Shown here piece by piece: positions 16,979-28,281 of a stretch of DNA of 64,000 nt. How positions within the stretch are numbered: the stretch's first letter is position 1; every line of letters begins with the position of its first letter. A program made the translations under genes and the position numbers. The notes beneath the pieces were generated by a model, which made no database searches, was not told the origin of the DNA, and saw only the letters and a list, made by a program, of their open reading frames with translations. The DNA comes from Methylobacteriaceae bacterium (GTDB taxonomy: Bacteria > Pseudomonadota > Alphaproteobacteria > Rhizobiales > Beijerinckiaceae): contig CANEZL010000019.1 of the NCBI GenBank assembly GCA_947444195.1, positions 1 to 64,000 of the forward strand, given 5' to 3'.

Positions 16979-17774
16979 CGGAGGCGCCGACCCGCAGGGC
17001 GGCCGGGGCGGGCGCAGGCGCGGGATCGTCGGACAGCTCGGCCTCGCAGCGGGCGGCCAGGGCGAAGAAGCGCCGGCGCACCTCGGGGGCGTAGGGGTTC
17101 GCCCGCTCGATGGCCTGGAACACCTCGGGCGCGTCGTGCCGCACCATGCCGACCGCCTGCATGAGCAGATCGAAGCTCCGGGTCGTCATCCGGCTCGGCA
17201 GGGGCTCCATCGCCACCAGCACCTTCGCGATGAGGTGGGTGAGCCCCTGCACCGCCGCGGCCTCGCGGTCATGGGCCTCCGGCGTCGTGACGATGACGGC
17301 GAGGCCGAGCACCCGGCGCAGGAAGGCCGCAGCCCGGAGCCCGAGCCGGCCCCGGACGGGGCACACGGCGATCTTCAGGCCCGCGATGCCGCCGGCCGCG
17401 CTCTGCGGGCCGAACAGGGGATGGGTCGCCAGGATCTCCACGTGGGGCGGCAGCCCCGCGCACATGATCGCGACGGGCCGGGTCTTCACCGAGCCCACGT
17501 CGACGACGAGGGTGCCCGGCCGCAGATGCGGGGCGATCCCGGCCACCGCCTCGGCGAGGCGCGAGACGGGCACCGCGAGGATCACCACCGCGCACCGGGC
17601 GGCCTCGCGCAGGGAGGCCCGGGTCGCGCCCGGCACGTCACCGGCAGCCGGCGCCGGATCGTAGACCCGCAGCACGGCGTGCGGGGCGAGATGCCGGGCG
17701 ATCAGGCGGCCGAAGGCGCCGAATCCGACGATGCCCACCGTCGGGCGCAACAGGGTGACCGGAGAGGATGACAC
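16938..17774 (-). CDS. Prephenate dehydrogenase family protein
   Basis: NAD(P)-dependent oxidative decarboxylation of prephenate or arogenate in tyrosine synthesis, inferred. 278 residues: Rossmann motif VGIVGFGAFGRLIARHL near residue 13, DVGSVKTRP near 93, and the substrate-site segment THPLFGPQSAAGG near 117, followed by the helical C-terminal domain. The last 15 or so residues (ASERVVPEIGAGTMR) and the stop are encoded by repeat copy B, so the native C-terminus appears to have been replaced by repeat sequence. Not next to other aromatic genes; it might be a paralogue of the main tyrC/tyrA. Confidence 0.82.
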   Translation of the reverse strand: MSSSPVTLLRPTVGIVGFGAFGRLIARHLAPHAVLRVYDPAPAAGDVPGATRASLREAARCAVVILAVPVSRLAEAVAGIAPHLRPGTLVVDVGSVKTRPVAIMCAGLPPHVEILATHPLFGPQSAAGGIAGLKIAVCPVRGRLGLRAAAFLRRVLGLAVIVTTPEAHDREAAAVQGLTHLIAKVLVAMEPLPSRMTTRSFDLLMQAVGMVRHDAPEVFQAIERANPYAPEVRRRFFALAARCEAELSDDPAPAPAPAALRVGASERVVPEIGAGTMR

Positions 17775-17973
17775 GGACGACCTCGGACGAAAGGCGCGAG
17801 GCCGACGGTCATCTGAGGGGGTTCCAACCGGCGGCGACGCGGCGGTTGGGCACGACGAGCACCACCGCTATGGCAGCGGGGGGTAATACGGCGCGGAGAG
17901 GCGGGGGCTCGTCATGATGACCGGCCGCTTAGACCGGGCCCGGCCCGCCGTCAACGCTCTCCGGCGGGGCGCG

Positions 17974-18705
17974 TCAGGCGGCGGCCGCCGCGTCGAGAAG
18001 CCAGGCCACGGTGCCGGCGCTGCGCAGCCGGCCGGCCGGCAGGTCCTCGCCCCCGGCCAGCCGGGCCAGGGGCGCGCGCTTGCCCGCCCCCGTCACCAGG
18101 AAGAGGGTGCGGCGGGCGGAGGCGAGGGCCGGAAAGGTCAGGGTGACCCGCGGCACGAAGGGTTCGAGCCCCGCCTCGGGGACGGCCACGGCGAGGGCGT
18201 CCCCCGCGTCGAGGGCCGGCTTGCCGGGGAAGAGCGAGGCGGTGTGCCCGTCCTCGCCGAGCCCCAGCAGGACGAGGTCGAAGAGGGGGCGGGCGGGATC
18301 GAGCCTGTCGGCCCCGTAGAAGGCGCGCAGCGTCCGGTCGTAGGCCTCCGCCGCCGCCTCCGCGCCGTGGTCGGCGGGGATGGCGTGGAGATGGCTCGCC
18401 GGGATCGGCGCATCGGGCCCGAAGGCCTCGCAGACCATGTGGACGTTGCTGCGCGGGTCGTCCCAGGGCACCGCGCGGTCGTCCCCGAAGAACCAGTGGA
18501 TCCGCGCCCAGGGCAGGCGGTCGGCGTAGTCCGGCCCGGCCAGGAGGCGGTAGAGGCGCTTGGGCGTCGAGCCGCCGGACAGGCAGACCGCGACGCGCTC
18601 CGCGGGCGCCTCGGCGCAGGCGGCGAGGAGCCGGGCAGCCGCCTCCCGCGCCACCGCGTCGGCATCGGCCAGCACCTCGGCGCCGGGGGGAAGGGCAGTC
18701 GGCAT
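17974..18705 (-). CDS. pgl: 6-phosphogluconolactonase
   Basis: Hydrolyses 6-phosphogluconolactone to 6-phosphogluconate (oxidative pentose phosphate and Entner-Doudoroff routes). 243 residues, glucosamine-6-phosphate isomerase/6PGL fold. Motifs: VCLSGGSTPKRLYRLL near residue 40, HWFFGDDRAVPWDDPRSN near 70, and LVLLGLGEDGHTASLFPG near 143 with the catalytic His. Last gene of the GH15-tkt-tal/pgi-gnd-pgl cluster, 66 bases after gnd. The start ATG at 18705 gives MPTALPPGAEVLADADAV. Confidence 0.94.
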   Translation of the reverse strand: MPTALPPGAEVLADADAVAREAAARLLAACAEAPAERVAVCLSGGSTPKRLYRLLAGPDYADRLPWARIHWFFGDDRAVPWDDPRSNVHMVCEAFGPDAPIPASHLHAIPADHGAEAAAEAYDRTLRAFYGADRLDPARPLFDLVLLGLGEDGHTASLFPGKPALDAGDALAVAVPEAGLEPFVPRVTLTFPALASARRTLFLVTGAGKRAPLARLAGGEDLPAGRLRSAGTVAWLLDAAAAA

Positions 18706-18735
18706 CGCGGAACCTCGTTCGAGCGGCGGCCCGCA

Positions 18736-18785
18736 GGCTACATCTTGGGTTAGGCTACATCTTGGGTTGGGCTACATCTTGGGTT
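18736..18785. repeat. Three tandem 17-base repeats over the gnd stop codon
   Basis: The unit GGCTACATCTTGGGTT plus one variable base occurs at 18736, 18753 and 18770. The copy at 18770 contains the last codons and stop of gnd on the minus strand (Pro-Lys-Met-stop); the other two are tandem duplicates in the short gnd-pgl spacer. Looks like recent replication slippage. Confidence 0.9.
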
Positions 18786-19758
18786 CCTTGGGCTCCAGAT
18801 GCCCTCCGAATCCCTTGCGCATGGCCGAGAGCAGCTTGTCGGCGTAGGATTCGTGCTCGCGGGAGCGGAAGCGCCGGTAGAGGGCGCTCGACAGGACGGT
18901 GGCCGGCACGCCCGACTCCACGGCGGCGTTGATGGTCCAGCGTCCCTCTCCGGAATCGGCAACGTGGCCGGAATAATCCTCCAGGTGCTCGTCGCCGGCG
19001 AGCGCGCTCGCGGTGAGGTCGAGGAGCCAGGAGGAGACCACGCTGCCGCGCCGCCAGACCTCGGCGATGTCGCCGAGGTTCAGGTCGTAGCGCCGGGCCT
19101 GCGGCACGTCCTCGGAATCGGCGTGGCGGAGGATGTCGAAGCCCTCGGCATAGGCCTGCATCAGGCCGTACTCGATGCCGTTATGGACCATCTTCACGAA
19201 ATGGCCGGCGCCGCAGGGGCCGGCATGGATGTAGCCGTGCTCGGCGCGCGGATCGCGCCCCTCCCGGCCGGGGGTGCGCGGGATCTCGCCGAGCCCCGGC
19301 GCCAGGGTCCTGAAGATCGGATCGAGCCGGTCGACGGCTTGGCTGTCGCCGCCGATCATCATGCAGTAGCCGCGCTCCAGCCCCCAGACGCCGCCGGACG
19401 TGCCGACATCGACGTAGTGGATGCCCTTGTCGCGCAGGGACGCGGCCCGGCGCACGTCGTCCCCGTAGAAGGAGTTGCCGCCGTCGATGATGGTGTCGTC
19501 CGCCTGCATCAGACCGCCGAGCGCCTCGACGGTCTCCTCGGTGACGGCGCCCGCGGGCAGCATCACCCAGGCGGCGCGGGGCGTCTCGAGCTTGGCGACG
19601 AGATCCTCCAGGCTCTCCGCCGCGACCGCCCCCGCCTCGACGAGGGCGGCGACGGCCTGCGGGTCTCGGTCGTAGACCACGGCGCCGTGCCCGTCCCGCA
19701 GGAGGCGCCGGACGATGTTGCCGCCCATCCGGCCGAGGCCGATCATGCCGAGTTGCAT
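18772..19758 (-). CDS. gnd: 6-phosphogluconate dehydrogenase, decarboxylating (short form)
   Basis: Oxidises 6-phosphogluconate to ribulose 5-phosphate plus CO2. 328 residues, the short NAD-preferring type rather than the 470-residue GndA. N-terminal Rossmann motif [20 protein letters not shown], the conserved [10 protein letters not shown] and [19 protein letters not shown], and the catalytic segment [19 protein letters not shown] with Lys and His. The C-terminus (EPKEPKM) lies in a tandem repeat. The start at 19758 is unambiguous because the Rossmann motif begins at residue 4. Same-strand spacing fits an operon with tal/pgi upstream and pgl downstream. Confidence 0.95.
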   Translation of the reverse strand: MQLGMIGLGRMGGNIVRRLLRDGHGAVVYDRDPQAVAALVEAGAVAAESLEDLVAKLETPRAAWVMLPAGAVTEETVEALGGLMQADDTIIDGGNSFYGDDVRRAASLRDKGIHYVDVGTSGGVWGLERGYCMMIGGDSQAVDRLDPIFRTLAPGLGEIPRTPGREGRDPRAEHGYIHAGPCGAGHFVKMVHNGIEYGLMQAYAEGFDILRHADSEDVPQARRYDLNLGDIAEVWRRGSVVSSWLLDLTASALAGDEHLEDYSGHVADSGEGRWTINAAVESGVPATVLSSALYRRFRSREHESYADKLLSAMRKGFGGHLEPKEPKM

Positions 19759-19829
19759 CGCTGTCGCTCCTGCGCGGGTCCCCGAGGGGATGGGAAGGGG
19801 GAGGCCGGCGACGCCGGCCCCCGGTGGGG

Positions 19830-22676
19830 TCAGGCGACGGCCGCCTTGAGGGCGGCGGCGATGCGCTTCAGGCCGGCGGCGAGGTCGCCCCGGACGTGGA
19901 CGCGCAGGGCCCGGCGCCCGCGCTCGGCCAGCACCGCGAAGTCGCCGCGGGCCTGGGCGGCGACCACGGTGGAGAAGCCGAGCTTGCGTCCGGGGATGGC
20001 GAGATCCGCGCCGGGCTCCGCGGTGATCTGCAGGAAGACGCCGCTGTCCGGGCCGCCCTTGTAGGCCTGGCCGGTGGAGTGGAGGAAGCGCGGCCCGAAT
20101 TCCAGGCAGGTGGCCACCTGGCGGGCATCGCGCACGGCGAGCCGCGCCTCCTGCAGCACCGCGTGGTTCGCCCCATCGCGCGGCACGTAGGCGAGGAGCG
20201 CGAGGTAGTCCCCGGCCTTCGCCCGCGCCAGATGGGCCTTCACGGCGGCCTCGAACCCGTCGCCGGCCTCCGGCAGCGCCCCGGCATTGGCGGGATCGGC
20301 GTAGAGGGCCAAGGTCTCGTCCGACCAGAGCGGCGTCTCGGCGGGGAGCGCGCCGCTCTCTTCGGCGGCGGCGAACAGCTTCTTCGTCTCGACCTTGCTG
20401 GCCTCGACGTCGGGCTGGTCGAAGGGGTTGATGCCGATCACCGCGCCCGCCACCGCGGTCGCCATCTCGAAGCGGAAGAACTCCTGCGGCAGTTGCTCGA
20501 CCGTCTCCAGGCCGATGCGGACCACCGGATGCCCCTCGCGCTCCAGGCTGCGCAGGGCCTCGTCCTGCTGCGTCACCGCGTGGCGCTCCGAGCGCAGGTA
20601 GACGAAGACCCGGTCGTGGCCGTAGGCGGCGGGCACGTCCACGGGCTCGTCGTCCACCGGGATCAGGCCTTTGCCCTGCTTGCCCGTCGATTCCGCGATG
20701 AGCTGCTCGGCCCAGGCCCCGAAGCTCGCGATGTCGGGGGAGGCCACCAGCGTGACCTTGTCGCGGCCCTGGAGCGCCGCGGCCCCGATGAGCGCGCCGA
20801 GGCGCACGCCCGGGTTCTCGGAGGGCGGCACCGCCGGCCCGCAGGAGCGGACCATGGTTCGCGCGCAATCGAGGAACTCGCGGATGTCGATGCCGATGGC
20901 GGCGGCCGGCACCAGCCCGAAGGCCGAGAGCACCGAGTAGCGCCCGCCGATCTGCGGCACCCCGAAGAAGATCTTCTCGAACTTGTCGTCCCGGGCCGCC
21001 GTCTCCATGGCCGAGCCCGGATCGGTGACGGCGACGAAGTGCGAACCCGCCTTCTCGCCCACGACCTCCTTCATCCGGCCGAGGAAGTAGTCGCGGAAGA
21101 CGTTGGGCTCGAGCGTCGAGCCGGATTTCGAGGCGACGATGAAGAGGGTGTTCGGCAGGTCGACCGCGGCCTCGACGGCGCGAACCTCGTCGGGATGGGT
21201 CGAGTCGAGGATGCGCAGCGTCGGGAAGCCCTCGCGGCTGCCGAAGGTCAGGCTCAGGACCTCGGGGCCGAGGCTGGATCCGCCCATGCCGAGGACCACG
21301 GCGTCGCGGAAGCCGCGGGACTTCACCCAGTCCGCGAAGGCCGCGTAATCCTCCGCCTTCTCCAGTTCGTCCTCGACGATGCGCAGCCAGCCGAGCCACC
21401 TGTCCTCGTCAGCCCCCGACCAGACGGTGCTGTCGTGCGCCCAGAGGCGGCGGATCGCCCCGCTCGCCCGCCAGGACTCGACCACCTCGGCGGTCTTCTT
21501 CTCCAGATCCTCCGCGGTGGCGAAGCTCTGGCTGTTGAGGCGCTGGCCGAGCAGCGCCGCGCGCTTGCCGGCGACCGCGCCGAGGAGCTTGTCGGCGGCG
21601 TCGATGAAGAGCTGCACGCCCTCTTCCACGAGCTGCCCGGCGACCGCGTCGATGTCGATGCCGGCCTTGGCGAGCGCGTTCATCACGGCCTGCGCCCCGT
21701 CGACATCCTCCTCGATAGTGGCGCGGACCTCGCCGTGGTCGCGGAAGGCGTCCATGGTGGCCGGCGGCATGGTGTTGACGGTGTTCGGCCCGATCAGTTC
21801 CTCGACGTAGAGCACGTCGGAATAGGCCTTGTTCTTGGTGCCCGTGGAGGCCCAGAGCAGGCGCTGCGCCTTGGCGCCCTTGCCCGCCAGCGCCTGCCAC
21901 TTGTCCTCGGCGAAGATCGCCTTGTAGCGCTGGTAGGCGAGCTTGGCGTTGGCGATCGCGACCTTGCCCTTGAGGGATTCCAGCGCCGTCTTCGCGAGCG
22001 GATCGCTCGCCGCGGCGGCCTTCTCGTCGATCAGCTTGTCGACGAGGCTGTCGATCCGGCTGATGAAGAAGCTCGCCACGCTGGCGATGCGCGAGACGTC
22101 GTGGCCGGCGCGCGCGCGCTCCTCCAGCCCCTCGACGAAGGCGCGGGCGACCTTCTCGTATTCCCCTTGCGAGAACAGCAGGGTGACGTTGATCGAGATG
22201 CCCTCCGCCGTCAGCTGACGGATCGCCGGGATGCCCGCAGGGGTCGCCGGCACCTTCACCATCAGGTTGTCGCGCTTGACCATCGCGTGCAGGCGGCGCG
22301 CCTCGGCGAGCGTCTCCTCGGTGTCGAGCGCGAGGTAGGGCGAGACCTCGAGGCTCACGTAGCCGTCGGCCCCGTCGCTCGCCTCGTAGACCGGGCGCAG
22401 CACGTCGGCCGCGTTCTGGATGTCCTCGACGGCGAGCCCCTCGTAGAGATCGATGACGCGGGAATCGCCCGCCTCCATCACCGCCTTCAGGCTCGCATCG
22501 TACTCGTCCGAGTGGCCGATCGCCTTCTCGAAGATCGAGGGGTTCGAGGTGACGCCGCGCAGGCCGTCCCGCTCCACGAGGGCCTTGAGCTCGCCCTTGG
22601 CGATGAAGCCGCGCGCCACGAAGTCGAGCCAGACCGCTTGATCCTGTTCGTCGTGCAGGGCCTTGAGCGCGTTCAT
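19830..22676 (-). CDS. tal-pgi: Bifunctional transaldolase / phosphoglucose isomerase
   Basis: 948-residue fusion. Residues about 1-370 are a TalB/TalC-type transaldolase ([16 protein letters not shown], the Schiff-base lysine region [26 protein letters not shown]). Residues about 400-948 are a phosphoglucose isomerase ([52 protein letters not shown]). It couples sedoheptulose 7-phosphate chemistry to fructose/glucose 6-phosphate interconversion. Such fusions are known in several bacteria. The start at 22676 ([16 protein letters not shown]) matches transaldolase N-termini; the longer frame to 22772 is Arg/Pro-rich and rejected. Between tkt and gnd in the same operon. Confidence 0.95.
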   Translation of the reverse strand: MNALKALHDEQDQAVWLDFVARGFIAKGELKALVERDGLRGVTSNPSIFEKAIGHSDEYDASLKAVMEAGDSRVIDLYEGLAVEDIQNAADVLRPVYEASDGADGYVSLEVSPYLALDTEETLAEARRLHAMVKRDNLMVKVPATPAGIPAIRQLTAEGISINVTLLFSQGEYEKVARAFVEGLEERARAGHDVSRIASVASFFISRIDSLVDKLIDEKAAAASDPLAKTALESLKGKVAIANAKLAYQRYKAIFAEDKWQALAGKGAKAQRLLWASTGTKNKAYSDVLYVEELIGPNTVNTMPPATMDAFRDHGEVRATIEEDVDGAQAVMNALAKAGIDIDAVAGQLVEEGVQLFIDAADKLLGAVAGKRAALLGQRLNSQSFATAEDLEKKTAEVVESWRASGAIRRLWAHDSTVWSGADEDRWLGWLRIVEDELEKAEDYAAFADWVKSRGFRDAVVLGMGGSSLGPEVLSLTFGSREGFPTLRILDSTHPDEVRAVEAAVDLPNTLFIVASKSGSTLEPNVFRDYFLGRMKEVVGEKAGSHFVAVTDPGSAMETAARDDKFEKIFFGVPQIGGRYSVLSAFGLVPAAAIGIDIREFLDCARTMVRSCGPAVPPSENPGVRLGALIGAAALQGRDKVTLVASPDIASFGAWAEQLIAESTGKQGKGLIPVDDEPVDVPAAYGHDRVFVYLRSERHAVTQQDEALRSLEREGHPVVRIGLETVEQLPQEFFRFEMATAVAGAVIGINPFDQPDVEASKVETKKLFAAAEESGALPAETPLWSDETLALYADPANAGALPEAGDGFEAAVKAHLARAKAGDYLALLAYVPRDGANHAVLQEARLAVRDARQVATCLEFGPRFLHSTGQAYKGGPDSGVFLQITAEPGADLAIPGRKLGFSTVVAAQARGDFAVLAERGRRALRVHVRGDLAAGLKRIAAALKAAVA

Positions 22677-22806
22677 GTCGATGCCTCGCGAGGTCTTCGG
22701 ACGCGCCTCGGAAGACGGGCGGCGCCCCGGACGGTGATACGGACGATGTAGGCGCGCGGACCGCCCCACCACAGGGGCGGTCCGCGCAGGAAGACCCGTT
22801 CTCGGG

Positions 22807-24888
<2,082 letters not shown>

Positions 24889-24911
24889 CGTGTTCCGTCC
24901 TTCTCTGGGGC

Positions 24912-26813
24912 TCAGGGCGCGGCCGCGGCGGCGATCTGCGCCGCCATGGCTGGCTCCCGGCCCGGGCCGTGATCGTCGGACCCGCCGCGCTCTTTGGCGG
25001 GTCCTTCCGTGCGGCTGTAATTGAGGATGGTGTTGACGAGCGCAACGTGCGTGAACGCCTGGGGGAAGTTGCCCACCATGCGTTTCTCGGCGACGTCGTA
25101 CTCCTCGGAGATCAATCCGACATCGTTGCAGATGCCGATCAGGCGCTCGATCAGGACGCGTGCCTCCGCGCGCCGGCCGAGGCCGATGAGGTTGTCGGCG
25201 TACCAGAAGCTGCAGGGCAGGAAGGCGCCCTCGCCGCCGGGCAGGCCGTCCGTCGTCTGGTCGTGGGTCTCGTAGCGCAGGACGAAGCCGTCGCGCATCA
25301 GCCGCCGCCCCACCGCCTCGACGGTGCCGACCACGCGGGGATCGTCCTGGGGCAGGAAGCCCATATGGGCGATCAGCAGCAGGCTCGCGTCGAGGTCGGT
25401 CGAGCCGTAGAACTGCACGAAGCTGTTCTGCACCGGGTCGTAGCCCTTGGCGCAGACCTCGGCGTGGATCTCGTCGCGGGTCGCCCGCCACCGGTCCAGG
25501 GGCGGCTCGGGCAGGGGCCGGCCGCCCTGGTTCAGCACGGGGCCGCCCGCTTCGAGGATCGCCTCCCAGTTGCGGATGGCGCGGTCGTAGGCGACCCAGG
25601 CCATGACCTTCGAGTGGGTGAAGTGCTTGCGCCCGCCGCGCACCTCCCAGATCCCCTCGTCGGGCTGGCGCCAGGCGGTGTCGAGATGGGTCATCAGGGC
25701 GCGGCCCACGCGGAACCCCTCGCGGTCCTCGGGGATGCCGCGCTGGCGGGCCTGGAACAGGGCGTCGAAGACCTCGCCGTAGACGTCGAGCTGGAACTGG
25801 TTCACCGCCGCGTTGCCGACGCGAACGGGCTTGGAGCCCTCGTAGCCGGGCAGCCAGTCGAGCTCGATCTCCGGCAGGAGGCGCTCGCCCGCGATGCCGT
25901 AGAGGATGTGCGCCTGCTCCGGGTTGCCGGCCACCGCGCGGCTGAGCCAGTCGCGCCAGGCGCGGGCCTCGTCGATGTAGCCCGAATCCATCAGCGCGAG
26001 CAGGGTGAAGGTCGAATCGCGCAGCCAGCAGAAGCGGTAGTCCCAGTTACGCACGCCCCCGAGCTGCTCGGGCAGGGAGGTGGTGGGCGCCGCCACGATG
26101 CCCCCGGTGGGCCGGTAGATCAGCGCCTTCAGGGTGAGGAGCGAGCGCTTCAGGATCGCGTCCCAGGGCGTGCCCTTCGCGCAATGGTCCGACCAGTCCC
26201 GCCACAACCGGTCGGTGGCCGCGAGCACCCGGCGCGGCTCGATGGGGGAGGGGTCGTCCTCGTGGGAGGCGCCGTAGCTCAGCACGAAGCGCGCGGTCTC
26301 GCCCGCATGGACCGTGAACTCGGAGACCGTGGTCTGCCGCTTCGAGCCGTGGACCGGCACGTTGGTGCGCAGGACCACCTTGTGGGGCCCGGCGATCATG
26401 CGCAGGTCGTCGAGCTCGCTGCGCGAGACCCAGGGCACGGCCGAGCCGTAATCGAAGCGCACCGCCATCTCCGTGCGCATGGCGACGCGCCCGCGCATGC
26501 CCTCCACGAGGCGGATCAGGTGCGAGCCGTCGTCGGCGGGCATGAAGTCGGTGACCAGCACCTCGCCCTCGTGGGTGCGGTGGCGCGTCTCGAGGACGAG
26601 GGTGCCGTCACGATAGCACCGGGTGGTCTCCACATGGGGCGCCACGGGCCCGAGCTGCCAGAAGCCGTGCTCGTCGGTGCCGAGGAGACCCGCGAACAGG
26701 GCGGAGGCGTCGAAGCGCGGCCAGCACAGCCAGTCGACGCTTCCGGTGCGGCTGATCAGGGCTGCCGTGCGCCCGTCGCCGACGAGCGCGTAATCCTCGA
26801 TGCGAGCCGCCAT
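24912..26813 (-). CDS. Glycoside hydrolase family 15 protein (glucoamylase/trehalase-like)
   Basis: 633 residues, cytoplasmic (no signal peptide). The N-terminal segment IEDYALVGDGRTAALISRTG and SVDWLCWPRFD is typical of bacterial GH15 proteins annotated as glucoamylase or trehalase. The (alpha/alpha)6 barrel follows, with PEQLGGVRNWDYRFCWLRDS, a carbohydrate-site signature, near residue 270. The substrate may be alpha,alpha-trehalose or an alpha-glucan; sequence alone does not decide. First gene of the tkt-tal/pgi-gnd-pgl cluster, which suggests glucose units released here enter the pentose phosphate pathway. The C-terminal tail after residue 610 is low complexity. Confidence 0.9.
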   Translation of the reverse strand: MAARIEDYALVGDGRTAALISRTGSVDWLCWPRFDASALFAGLLGTDEHGFWQLGPVAPHVETTRCYRDGTLVLETRHRTHEGEVLVTDFMPADDGSHLIRLVEGMRGRVAMRTEMAVRFDYGSAVPWVSRSELDDLRMIAGPHKVVLRTNVPVHGSKRQTTVSEFTVHAGETARFVLSYGASHEDDPSPIEPRRVLAATDRLWRDWSDHCAKGTPWDAILKRSLLTLKALIYRPTGGIVAAPTTSLPEQLGGVRNWDYRFCWLRDSTFTLLALMDSGYIDEARAWRDWLSRAVAGNPEQAHILYGIAGERLLPEIELDWLPGYEGSKPVRVGNAAVNQFQLDVYGEVFDALFQARQRGIPEDREGFRVGRALMTHLDTAWRQPDEGIWEVRGGRKHFTHSKVMAWVAYDRAIRNWEAILEAGGPVLNQGGRPLPEPPLDRWRATRDEIHAEVCAKGYDPVQNSFVQFYGSTDLDASLLLIAHMGFLPQDDPRVVGTVEAVGRRLMRDGFVLRYETHDQTTDGLPGGEGAFLPCSFWYADNLIGLGRRAEARVLIERLIGICNDVGLISEEYDVAEKRMVGNFPQAFTHVALVNTILNYSRTEGPAKERGGSDDHGPGREPAMAAQIAAAAAP

Positions 26814-26904
26814 GCCGTGGAATCCGCCGGGACATCCTGCCGGAAGGGGGATCCCCTCCGATGCGGTGCACCTAGTTCGCCCTCCCGGTGGATCCAGGGC
26901 CGCC

Positions 26905-27483
26905 TCAGCGCATCGCGGCCATGACGGCGGAGACCGATCCGCCGAGGGAGTCCGCCCGGTCCTTCAGGAAGACGGCGGTCTCGCCGGCCGCGCGCACGGC
27001 CGGGGTGACGGTGGCGGCGAAGGGCAGGACGAGGTCCGGCAGCAGGCTCTCCCCCTCGGCGACCTCGGCCGCGCGCGCGGGCGCCATGGGGTCCGCGTGC
27101 GGCAGCGGATCGGCGGGCGCCGGCCGGGCGGCGAGGGTTTCCGGCCGGCGGGGCGGCTCGGCGGCGCGCAGGGCTTGGCGCCGGCTCGCCGCCGCGGCGA
27201 GGCGCGGCGCCGGGCGCGCGGCGGCGCCCGGCACCAGCGGATAGTGCTCGGCGAAGATCAGGGCGGCCGGCGCCCGCGCGGGCGGCTCGGCGGCGGTGAC
27301 GGGGGCGAAGGCCTGCGGCCCCACCGCGGCGGCGGGCAGGGCGGGGGCCTTGGCCGGCTCGCGGCAGAGCAGGGAGGCCGCGCCGATCATCACCGCGGTG
27401 ACGAGGGTCGGCAGGAAGGGCAGGGACAGGCGCGCCTCGGAGCCGCTCGTCAGCGTGTCGCGGAGGGGGTCTCGCCTCGGCAT
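26905..27483 (-). CDS. Membrane-anchored Ala/Pro-rich protein of unknown function
   Basis: 192 residues from the ATG at 27483 (MPRRDPLRDTLTSGSEARL). One hydrophobic segment at about residues 20-45 (LPFLPTLVTAVMIGAASLL) acts as signal anchor, followed by an Ala/Pro/Arg-rich linker of about 100 residues and an acidic-hydrophobic C-terminal part. No recognised domain. Divergent from nasT, so it shares an intergenic promoter region of 174 bases with the nitrate regulators, but nothing ties it to nitrogen. Confidence 0.6.
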   Translation of the reverse strand: MPRRDPLRDTLTSGSEARLSLPFLPTLVTAVMIGAASLLCREPAKAPALPAAAVGPQAFAPVTAAEPPARAPAALIFAEHYPLVPGAAARPAPRLAAAASRRQALRAAEPPRRPETLAARPAPADPLPHADPMAPARAAEVAEGESLLPDLVLPFAATVTPAVRAAGETAVFLKDRADSLGGSVSAVMAAMR

Positions 27484-27597
27484 CCGATCCGTCTCCCTGT
27501 GCGGTCTGGCACCGACAGATGCCGCCCCGTTTGCGGCGGAAGCTGGGCCATTGCCTTTCGACTTCGTAACGATGATCGAAAGGTTACGCCTCGAACG

Positions 27598-27613
27598 CGG
27601 CACGCCGCTTGCC
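27598..27613 (+). promoter_or_regulatory. Sigma54-type -24/-12 promoter before nasT
   Basis: CGGCACGCCGCTTGCC matches the RpoN consensus (TGGCACG-N4-TTGCW) at nearly every key base, with the invariant GG (27599-27600) and GC (27611-27612) separated by exactly 10 bases. It is 44 bases upstream of the nasT ATG and so suits a nitrogen-limitation (NtrC) promoter. Confidence 0.7.
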
Positions 27614-27657
27614 TGGGCCCGCGCAACGCATAAAGAACCGCCCAAAGCCGGGCAGCG

Positions 27658-28245
27658 ATGACAGAAGCAAGCCTCACCGTCGCCGTGATCGACCCGAGCC
27701 GGGCCCGCGCCGCCATCCTGGAGGAGGGCCTGCGCGCCGCCGGCATCGGCCGCATCGTGGTCATCCCCGACACCGCCGACCTGCAGGAGCGCGTGGCCGC
27801 CCTCGCGCCGGACGTGGTGGTGATCCACCTGGAGAGCCCGAGCCGGGACATCCTGGAGCAGATGTCGGCGGTCACCCGGCAGGCCGAGCGGCCGGTGGCG
27901 ATGTTCGTCGACCGCTCCGACGCGGCGATGATGCAGGCCGCCGTCGATGCGGGGATCTCGGCCTACGTGGTGGACGGGCTGAGGGCGGAGCGGATCAAGT
28001 CGATCCTCGACATCGCGATCCTGCGCTTCAACGCCTTCGCCCGGCTCCAGCGCGAATTGTCGGAGGCGCGCGGGGAGCTCGCCGACCGCAAGCTGATCGA
28101 GCGGGCCAAGGGCATCCTGATGAACCTCAAGAAGCTCTCCGAGGAGGAGGCCTACAAGCAGCTGCGGCGCAAGGCGATGAACGAGAAGCGCAAGATCGTC
28201 GACATCGCCCGCGCCATCGTCACCACCGCCGACCTTCTCGGGTGA
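27658..28245 (+). CDS. nasT: ANTAR-domain response regulator, nitrate antiterminator
   Basis: 195 residues. The N-terminal receiver-like domain (VAVIDPSRARAAILEEGL, DVVVIHLESPS) is followed by a C-terminal ANTAR RNA-binding helix bundle (residues about 140-192: LIERAKGILMNLKKLSEEEA then KQLRRKAMNEKRK). NasT binds paired hairpins in the leader of nitrate-assimilation mRNAs and prevents termination when NasS releases it in the presence of nitrate or nitrite (known family mechanism). It lies 36 bases upstream of nasS in a likely operon, downstream of a sigma54-type promoter. Confidence 0.93.
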   Translation: MTEASLTVAVIDPSRARAAILEEGLRAAGIGRIVVIPDTADLQERVAALAPDVVVIHLESPSRDILEQMSAVTRQAERPVAMFVDRSDAAMMQAAVDAGISAYVVDGLRAERIKSILDIAILRFNAFARLQRELSEARGELADRKLIERAKGILMNLKKLSEEEAYKQLRRKAMNEKRKIVDIARAIVTTADLLG

Positions 28246-28281
28246 GGCAGGGGCTCGGGTGAGGCGCAGGAGGCGGCCGGG

